Part shown: in pieces, positions 57,850-64,000 of the stretch
How positions within the stretch are numbered: position 1 is the first letter of the stretch
Layout: each line of letters starts with the position of its first letter
Assembly (NCBI RefSeq): GCF_034353875.1
Contig: NZ_CP133784.1
Location: forward strand, 558,001 to 622,000
DNA from: Pseudomonas sp. MH9.2
Lineage (GTDB): Bacteria; Pseudomonadota; Gammaproteobacteria; Pseudomonadales; Pseudomonadaceae
Direction: 5' to 3'
DNA: 64,000 nt
Notes under the pieces: generated by a model
What the model was told of the DNA's origin: nothing
The model's database searches: none
Seen by the model: the letters and a program-made list of their open reading frames with translations, nothing else
Program-made: the position numbers and the translations under genes

Positions 57850-57865
57850 AATGTTTTACAACGTG

Positions 57866-58366
57866 TTACTTTAGAGCAGCCAGAACAGCGTCGTAATTCG
57901 GTTCGTGGCCGATTTCAGAGACCAGCTCGCTGTGCAGTACTTTGTCGTGTTCGTCGAGCACAACCACGGCACGCGCGGCCAGACCTACCAGCGGGCCTTC
58001 AGCAATTGCCACGCCGTAGTTTTCCAGGAACTCGCGGCCACGCATCGTGGACAGGTTCTGGACGTTTTCCAGGCCTTCGGCACCGCAGAAGCGGGATTGG
58101 GCGAACGGCAAGTCGGCGGAAATACACAGCACCACGGTGTTGCTCAGGTCATTGGCCTGGGCGTTGAACTTGCGCACGGAGGTGGCGCAGGTCGGCGTGT
58201 CGATGCTTGGAAAAATGTTCAGCACTTTGCGTTTTCCGGCAAAGGTGGCCAGGGTAACGTCAGCCAAGTTACCCGCCACCAGCGTAAACGCAGGTGCGGA
58301 GCTACCAACCTTTGGCAGTTCGCCGTTGACTTGAATAGGGTTGCCTTTCTGGGTCACTTGAGCCAT
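57866..58366 (-). CDS. tpx: Thiol peroxidase (atypical 2-Cys peroxiredoxin)
   Basis: A 166-residue periredoxin reducing H2O2 and alkyl hydroperoxides with thioredoxin. The peroxidatic Cys is in [17 protein letters not shown] (about residue 60) and the resolving Cys in [17 protein letters not shown] (about residue 94), the Tpx spacing. ATG 58366 ([20 protein letters not shown]) has AAGGA upstream; the long upstream open frame is a shadow of the lysR 3' region. It has its own terminator. Confidence 0.95.
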   Translation of the reverse strand: MAQVTQKGNPIQVNGELPKVGSSAPAFTLVAGNLADVTLATFAGKRKVLNIFPSIDTPTCATSVRKFNAQANDLSNTVVLCISADLPFAQSRFCGAEGLENVQNLSTMRGREFLENYGVAIAEGPLVGLAARAVVVLDEHDKVLHSELVSEIGHEPNYDAVLAALK

Positions 58367-58431
58367 GAGCTGAGTCCTTTTTAAGGGGTTTCTGGAAGAG
58401 CCGGAAGTTAAACACGAAAGTGCGTAGGGAC

Positions 58432-59355
58432 CTATGGGCCTGACTGGATTTTGTCTAACCGATTGTTCCGGGCGCACAACTCCACCAACCAGTCGACAAA
58501 CACCCTCACCCGTCGCGACATCTGCCGATGCGGCGGGTACAAAGCCGTCAAGGCCATCGGCGGCGGGCGAAACGTATTTAGCACCTCTACCAGTGATCCA
58601 CTGCGCAGCTGTTCGACGATATGGTAGTACGGCGTCTGCACCAATCCGTACCCGGCTTCGCATGCAGCCAGGTAGCCGTCTGCGCTGTTTATTGACATCG
58701 CCTTGGGCAGACTGAAATCACGCACCTGACCGTCAATCAAGAACTCCAGGCCATACCGTTTGTTGGAGCTGGCCGAGAAATACTCGATCACTTTGTGCTG
58801 CGACAAATCTTCCAGTGTCAACGGCGCGCCATGACGCTGTAGGTACTCGCGACTCGCGCAGGTCACTTGCGTCATATTCGCCAGCGGCCTTGCCACTAGC
58901 GACTCATCCAGCGACGGCCCTGCCCGCACCACGCAATCCACGCCCTCACGAATCAACTGCACAGGACGATCACTCATGCCGATTTCCAGTTCGATCATCG
59001 GGTAACGGTCGGTGAACTGCGGCAATGCGGGGATAACGATCAAGCGACCGAAACCCACCGGAATATCAATGCGCAATACGCCTTGTGGCGCCTTGCTCGC
59101 CGATGAAAACGCCGCTTCGGTGTCTTCCAGATCGGTCAGCAGACTGACACAACGCTGGTAATACGCCTGGCCGTCCAGGGTCGGACTGACGTGGCGGGTG
59201 GTGCGTTGCAGCAACTGCACCCCCAAATGCGCTTCAAGTTGCTTGATCAGAATTGTCGCCGAAGCCCGCGGCATATGCAGGCTGTCAGCGGCTTTGGCAA
59301 ACCCGCCCAGTTCGACGATACGGGTGAACACGCGCATGGCGTTGAATCGATCCAT
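58432..59355 (-). CDS. LysR family transcriptional regulator
   Basis: 307 residues from ATG 59355. The N-terminal winged helix reads [20 protein letters not shown] then [20 protein letters not shown] and [18 protein letters not shown]. The C-terminal part is a periplasmic-binding-like effector domain ([38 protein letters not shown]). It belongs to the LTTR group that often represses or activates a divergent oxidoreductase. It is divergent from the aldo/keto reductase gene, with a perfect dyad in the gap. Confidence 0.92.
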   Translation of the reverse strand: MDRFNAMRVFTRIVELGGFAKAADSLHMPRASATILIKQLEAHLGVQLLQRTTRHVSPTLDGQAYYQRCVSLLTDLEDTEAAFSSASKAPQGVLRIDIPVGFGRLIVIPALPQFTDRYPMIELEIGMSDRPVQLIREGVDCVVRAGPSLDESLVARPLANMTQVTCASREYLQRHGAPLTLEDLSQHKVIEYFSASSNKRYGLEFLIDGQVRDFSLPKAMSINSADGYLAACEAGYGLVQTPYYHIVEQLRSGSLVEVLNTFRPPPMALTALYPPHRQMSRRVRVFVDWLVELCARNNRLDKIQSGP

Positions 59356-59407
59356 GGGGCGACGACCTTGTAGGTGAAGTGAGGTCAGGGAGGCAATTTT
59401 AGGCGCC

Positions 59408-59430
59408 ACTGTTTAGATTTTCTAAACAGT
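59408..59430. promoter_or_regulatory. LysR-type operator in the lysR/aldo-keto reductase gap
   Basis: ACTGTTTAGA (59408-59417), TTT, TCTAAACAGT (59421-59430): a perfect 10-bp-arm dyad containing the T-N11-A signature of LysR boxes. It is 52 bp from the regulator start and 80 bp from the reductase start, so it can control both directions. Confidence 0.75.
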
Positions 59431-59510
59431 GAAAGCATTTTAAGCCGGTTTATCTCTGTTCTGTCGAGCGTAACAATGGAAGTCACCTTTAAATCGGCAG
59501 GAGTTTATCC

Positions 59511-60506
<996 letters not shown>

Positions 60507-60518
60507 CAGCGGCCCGAT

Positions 60519-60546
60519 TGTGGGAGCACATGAATTCGCTCCCACA
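60519..60546. terminator. REP-like hairpin between convergent aldo/keto reductase and tamB
   Basis: TGTGGGAGC (60519-60527) and GCTCCCACA (60538-60546), 9-bp perfect arms with a 10-nt loop, in the 59-nt gap between convergent stops. The TGTGGGAGC word is the standard edge of Pseudomonas REP units, so it may be a REP hairpin doubling as a bidirectional transcription end. Confidence 0.65.
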
Positions 60547-60565
60547 ACATTCATGAGTGCACTGC

Positions 60566-63500
60566 TCAAAAGTCCCGTTTATAGAACAGATCCAGTGAGC
60601 TGGCGATTCCGCTGGCGGCTTCCAGATAGAGCTTTTTGCTCAACATATAACGCAAGGCGATGGTGTTGGCCGGTTCGAACACGCCGACGCCATAGCGCAG
60701 GCTCAACTTGTCAGTAATCTTGCCACTGGCGACGACACTGGTCGTATTGCCGCTGCCTGACGTGTCCAGCTCGAAATCCTTGATACCAAGATCCTTGGCG
60801 AGCGTACCCGTGACTGAAGAGCTCCCGGCCAGGCCCAATGCCAACGCTGCCTGGGCCATCATGTTGCTGTCTTCGCCGGTGGTGCTCAACGGGCGCCCCA
60901 TGATCAGATAGGACAACGCCTGCTCCTGGCTCATGGCCGGCTCTGAGAACACGACAGTGGTCGGCTGTTCGGCGCTGCCGGTCAGGCGAATACCGGCAAC
61001 CACGTCGTCGGTTTTGCGAATTGCTTCGATATCAAGGTACGGCTGGTCGATGGGGCCAGCGAATAAAAGCCGTGCTCGGCGAATGGTCAAACGCTGACCA
61101 TAAGCCCGATAACGCCCATCGTTGAGGGTCAGCTCGCCCCGAGCGTCGAGGTTGTCACCGATATGCACATGCCCGGCCAGATTCGCGGTCAGCCCAAAAC
61201 CGCTGAAGCTGAGTGTTTCCTGACCTACTTCAACGTCGATATCCATGGCCATGACCAACGGCGGCGCGCCCTGTTCGGTCTGATGGCCGACGATCACGGT
61301 GTCACCCGACAGTTTGACTGTCGAGGGCGGCAGTTCACGAATCGTAATCGCGCCTTTGGGGATCAGCACCTTGCCGGAAATCGCCAGCTTACCGCCCTTC
61401 ATGGTGATGTTTAGATTCGGTGCCACTTCCAGCAGGGCATAAGGTTCCACCGTGAGCGGCAGGTGCGCGCCTTTCAGATTGAGGTCCACCGCAAGCGCTT
61501 CGCCCCAGGATATCTGCCCATTCAACGTACCTTTTCCAGACTCGCCACTGTTCCAGCCGCCGTCCAGGCGCAAGCTTTCGCCAGCGATCAGGGCCTGAAC
61601 CGTCAGGTCATGCAGGCTGACGGGCAGTTCCGGCCCAGTCACTTCGCCGTCGCTGAGGGTGACGCTGCCATTAACCTGCGGTGCCAGCAGCCCCCCAGAC
61701 AAACGCCCACTGCCATTGAGCCTGCCGGTGAGTTTTTCGACCATCGGCACGAAAGGCCGGGCAATGGATATATCCACCCCACTGAGGTTGAACGCTCCGG
61801 ACAGCGGTTTGTTTTTCGCCAGCGGATCAATCTGCACTGTCACTGACAGCGTGCCCAGTTTTCCACCGCGAAAGTCCAGCTGGGAGTCGATACGTTTCGG
61901 GTTCAGGATGCTGCTGATCTTGAGGCTTTCATAAGGGAAATCCAGCCATTGGTCCTTCTCGCGAATGCTCAAAGTACCACCGCTGGTCTCCACCGAAACC
62001 TGGCCATTAGGGCCGGAAGTCGGGAGATCGAGTTGCACGTTGCCGTTGAGCAGGCCTTTCCAGGCAAAGTCCTTGGGCAACCACTGAGCCAGGCTGTCGA
62101 GGGGGAATTGCTTAAGGTGATAACGCAAGCGCGGCTCGGGCATCAGCCGCTGATCCTCACCGCACAAACTTGCCTGCCCCGAAATCCAGCAGTGAGCGGC
62201 AAAATTGACTTTGCCATCAGCCAGTCGTTCGAGCCTGGTCGGCTGCTGCAAGCGCCAATCCTGGCCCCCTGTTTGCACATCGCCACTGACCAGCCTGCCC
62301 CGCCAGTCACCTTTGCTCAGGTCGCCGTCGAGTGCCAACCCCAGCTTCAATAATGGGCCTTGCAGGTCGAGCGCCAATTGTTGATGTTTGATATCCCCCT
62401 GACCGTTGACCTTCAGCGTGCCCAGTTGCGTGTCGCCCAGTTGAATACCACCACCCTTGAGGTCAATGGATGCACGCTGAGCCGTGTCCAGTTTTGCTGC
62501 CAGGGCCAGGCTTCGCAGGCGGTTGTCTGCCATCGCCAGTTGCCCGCCTTGCAGTGCCAGTTGACCTTGCGGCGCTTGCAGTGTGCCCGCCAGGTCCAGG
62601 CGCCCTTTGACTTGACCCTGCAAACGCGGCCACAGCTGGCCCAGACGCGGCAAATTGATGTCCATTTGGCCAAGCAGACGTTGCTGCAAGCTGCCTTTGC
62701 CTTGAATGCGGTTATCGCCCAGGCGAACATCCAGCGAGCCGAGCGTCCACTTATCACCGGCGCCATCGACCTTGGCCTGCAGCACGGCCGGCTGCCCCCG
62801 CAACCGACCTTTGAGGTCGAGGTCGACGTTCAGGCTCAGTCGCTCGTTTTTGTATTCCCCGGTGCTGCGCAACGGTCCAGCCAAGGTACCCGGCAATTCT
62901 CCCAGCCAATACGCCGGGTTGATCGCACTCAGATCCAGCGCCGTATCCCAGCCTATGCCATCGGCGAATTGCAGTTTCAGGTGCCCATCAGCCTTGCCCT
63001 TGCCCGCAGCCAGCTCTAACTGAGGCAGAAAGATCTGCTTGAGATCACCGCTGAACGGACTGCTCAGGCTGAACGCCCCGGCGGGTCCATCGAAAGCACC
63101 GCTGAAATTGCCCAGGTATTTGCCATCGGTGTAGGAGACTTCGCCGCTGAAGGTGCGCAAAGCCACCTGCGGTTCATCAATCGCCGGATAAAGCCGATGC
63201 CACGGAAAGTTCAGCCAATCGATTTTTGCGTCGGCGCTGAAGCCCTGGCGCCAGTCCAGCCGACCGCTGAGCTTCAGTGATTGTTCTGCACTGGCCGTCA
63301 GATCAAGCGCCGCGATGTCCGCACCTTGAGCATCGACCCTGCCTTGCAGCGCCAGCGCGACCGGACCTTGCTCGGCAGGCAGACTGGCGTTGCCAGAGAC
63401 CCGATAACCGTGCTTCAAATCGCCCTGAGCTGCCAGCTCAATCCGATTGAGTTGCAGGGTGTCCGGCAGATCGGCACTGGCCTTGAAGCCATCCGCCGTG

Positions 63501-64000
63501 ACGTTCACCTGTGCGGGCAGATTCTCCACCAGCGGTTGCAGTTGCCCGCTCAATTGACCTTGCAGATAACCACTGCTATCCGCCTTGAGCTGCAAAGTCT
63601 TGAGCAGATTGCCCTGAATGTTCAAGGCCAGCGTCCAAGGCTGATCACCCGGTGCCGGCAGCTTCAGCTGACCTTGGGCTGTCAGCGGCCAGTCGCCGTT
63701 TGGCTGCAATAACCCGGACAGATCAAGCACCAGATCATCCCGTTGCAGATGCGCAGCATTGATCTGCAGGCCGTTGGCCGTCCACTCCGCTGCCAGTTGC
63801 AGAGCGCGTAATTGTTCGCTGCCATTAAGCATCAGGCTGCCGATGCGCACGTCACCCAAGCGGATCGCCAGCGGCAGCTTCAGATCCGGCAGACTCATGG
63901 GGCCACTGCTTTGGTCGGCACCGGAAGGGAACTGTAGACCGACGCGCTCGGCCTGCAATTGATCGACACATAGCGTCATCTTCGCCAGACACAAAGGCGA
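60566..64000 (-). CDS. tamB: Translocation and assembly module protein TamB (partial, runs off right edge)
   Basis: About 1144 C-terminal residues of a long beta-rich inner-membrane-anchored protein that spans the periplasm and moves phospholipids or assists outer-membrane protein assembly with TamA. The repeated amphipathic strand pattern (LSGRLDWRQGFSADAKIDWL; GDVQTGGQDWRLQQPTRLER and similar) is typical. The C-terminal DUF490/TamB domain has LTLNDGRYRAYGQRLTIRRA, RLLFAGPIDQPYLDIEAIRK and EQALSYLIMGRPLSTTGEDS, ending near YLEAASGIASSLDLFYKRDF. The frame is open through base 64000, so the signal anchor lies outside the window. Confidence 0.93.
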   Translation of the reverse strand, partial: SPLCLAKMTLCVDQLQAERVGLQFPSGADQSSGPMSLPDLKLPLAIRLGDVRIGSLMLNGSEQLRALQLAAEWTANGLQINAAHLQRDDLVLDLSGLLQPNGDWPLTAQGQLKLPAPGDQPWTLALNIQGNLLKTLQLKADSSGYLQGQLSGQLQPLVENLPAQVNVTADGFKASADLPDTLQLNRIELAAQGDLKHGYRVSGNASLPAEQGPVALALQGRVDAQGADIAALDLTASAEQSLKLSGRLDWRQGFSADAKIDWLNFPWHRLYPAIDEPQVALRTFSGEVSYTDGKYLGNFSGAFDGPAGAFSLSSPFSGDLKQIFLPQLELAAGKGKADGHLKLQFADGIGWDTALDLSAINPAYWLGELPGTLAGPLRSTGEYKNERLSLNVDLDLKGRLRGQPAVLQAKVDGAGDKWTLGSLDVRLGDNRIQGKGSLQQRLLGQMDINLPRLGQLWPRLQGQVKGRLDLAGTLQAPQGQLALQGGQLAMADNRLRSLALAAKLDTAQRASIDLKGGGIQLGDTQLGTLKVNGQGDIKHQQLALDLQGPLLKLGLALDGDLSKGDWRGRLVSGDVQTGGQDWRLQQPTRLERLADGKVNFAAHCWISGQASLCGEDQRLMPEPRLRYHLKQFPLDSLAQWLPKDFAWKGLLNGNVQLDLPTSGPNGQVSVETSGGTLSIREKDQWLDFPYESLKISSILNPKRIDSQLDFRGGKLGTLSVTVQIDPLAKNKPLSGAFNLSGVDISIARPFVPMVEKLTGRLNGSGRLSGGLLAPQVNGSVTLSDGEVTGPELPVSLHDLTVQALIAGESLRLDGGWNSGESGKGTLNGQISWGEALAVDLNLKGAHLPLTVEPYALLEVAPNLNITMKGGKLAISGKVLIPKGAITIRELPPSTVKLSGDTVIVGHQTEQGAPPLVMAMDIDVEVGQETLSFSGFGLTANLAGHVHIGDNLDARGELTLNDGRYRAYGQRLTIRRARLLFAGPIDQPYLDIEAIRKTDDVVAGIRLTGSAEQPTTVVFSEPAMSQEQALSYLIMGRPLSTTGEDSNMMAQAALALGLAGSSSVTGTLAKDLGIKDFELDTSGSGNTTSVVASGKITDKLSLRYGVGVFEPANTIALRYMLSKKLYLEAASGIASSLDLFYKRDF

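Noticed and set aside
58367..58663. N-terminal extension of tpx
   Set aside because: The extra 99 residues overlap the lysR 3' end and do not match thiol peroxidases; ATG 58366 has AAGGA and the conserved N-terminus.

Overview
The window reads as chromosomal DNA of a fluorescent-group Pseudomonas. Marker blocks are gacA-uvrC-pgsA-tRNA-Gly(GCC), muxABC-opmB, the GlgE-pathway operon, yejABEF, the hydroxybutyrate block (sigma-54 activator, GntP permease, bdhA, acetoacetyl-CoA synthetase) and lpxO. Coding density is high, codon use is GC-rich, and REP-like 'GGGCTTGCCCGC' motifs typical of this group occur between genes.

Left end (1-8.1 kb), accessory and rearranged. A partial urtD and the 3' half of urtC (minus strand) abut the 3' half of a D-amino-acid dehydrogenase gene (plus strand). 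Both have lost their 5' ends at one breakpoint near 1065. Next come a RidA protein and a five-gene plus-strand cassette (ABC permease, ATPase, binding protein, FAD amine oxidase, Lrp/AsnC regulator) that looks like import and oxidation of an amino compound. About 1 kb of decayed DNA, including a frameshifted transposase OrfA relic, follows up to tRNA-Gly.

Core segment (8.1-16.1 kb). It holds tRNA-Gly, pgsA, uvrC and gacA, then a divergent pair of phage-type regulators (XRE repressor and BcepMu gp16-like) and a GNAT acetyltransferase. A class I DAHP synthase gene follows, preceded by a 47-codon leader peptide rich in Tyr/Phe/Trp, a strong intrinsic terminator and a second short aromatic-rich ORF. 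This looks like transcription attenuation of aromatic biosynthesis. A signal-less family I.1 lipase and a parvulin close the segment.

Transport and carbon metabolism (16.3-29.4 kb). yejABEF encodes a peptide importer. A PAS/sigma-54 activator faces a GntP permease-bdhA-acetoacetyl-CoA synthetase operon, with a readable -24/-12 promoter and a 16-bp-arm inverted repeat about 170 bp upstream of it. A PilT/PilU-family ATPase and a second small parvulin follow.

Mobile-element scar (29.4-31.6 kb). lpxO lies between an IS3-type OrfA relic and a tyrosine-recombinase relic whose catalytic tyrosine reads as histidine.

Right half (31.6-64 kb). It contains ABC-F ybiT, an MFS carrier, glgE-treS/mak-glgB (alpha-glucan from trehalose/maltose), ccoG, a MocR regulator, an SDR, an MHYT-GGDEF-EAL c-di-GMP protein, muxABC-opmB with 4-nt overlaps, tpx, a LysR/aldo-keto reductase divergent pair sharing a perfect 10-bp dyad, and most of tamB, which runs off the right edge.

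I see no CRISPR array, rRNA, plasmid origin or intact mobile element. The most interesting signals are the aromatic leader-peptide attenuator upstream of DAHP synthase, the sigma-54 control region of the hydroxybutyrate operon, and the urtC/dadA breakpoint.
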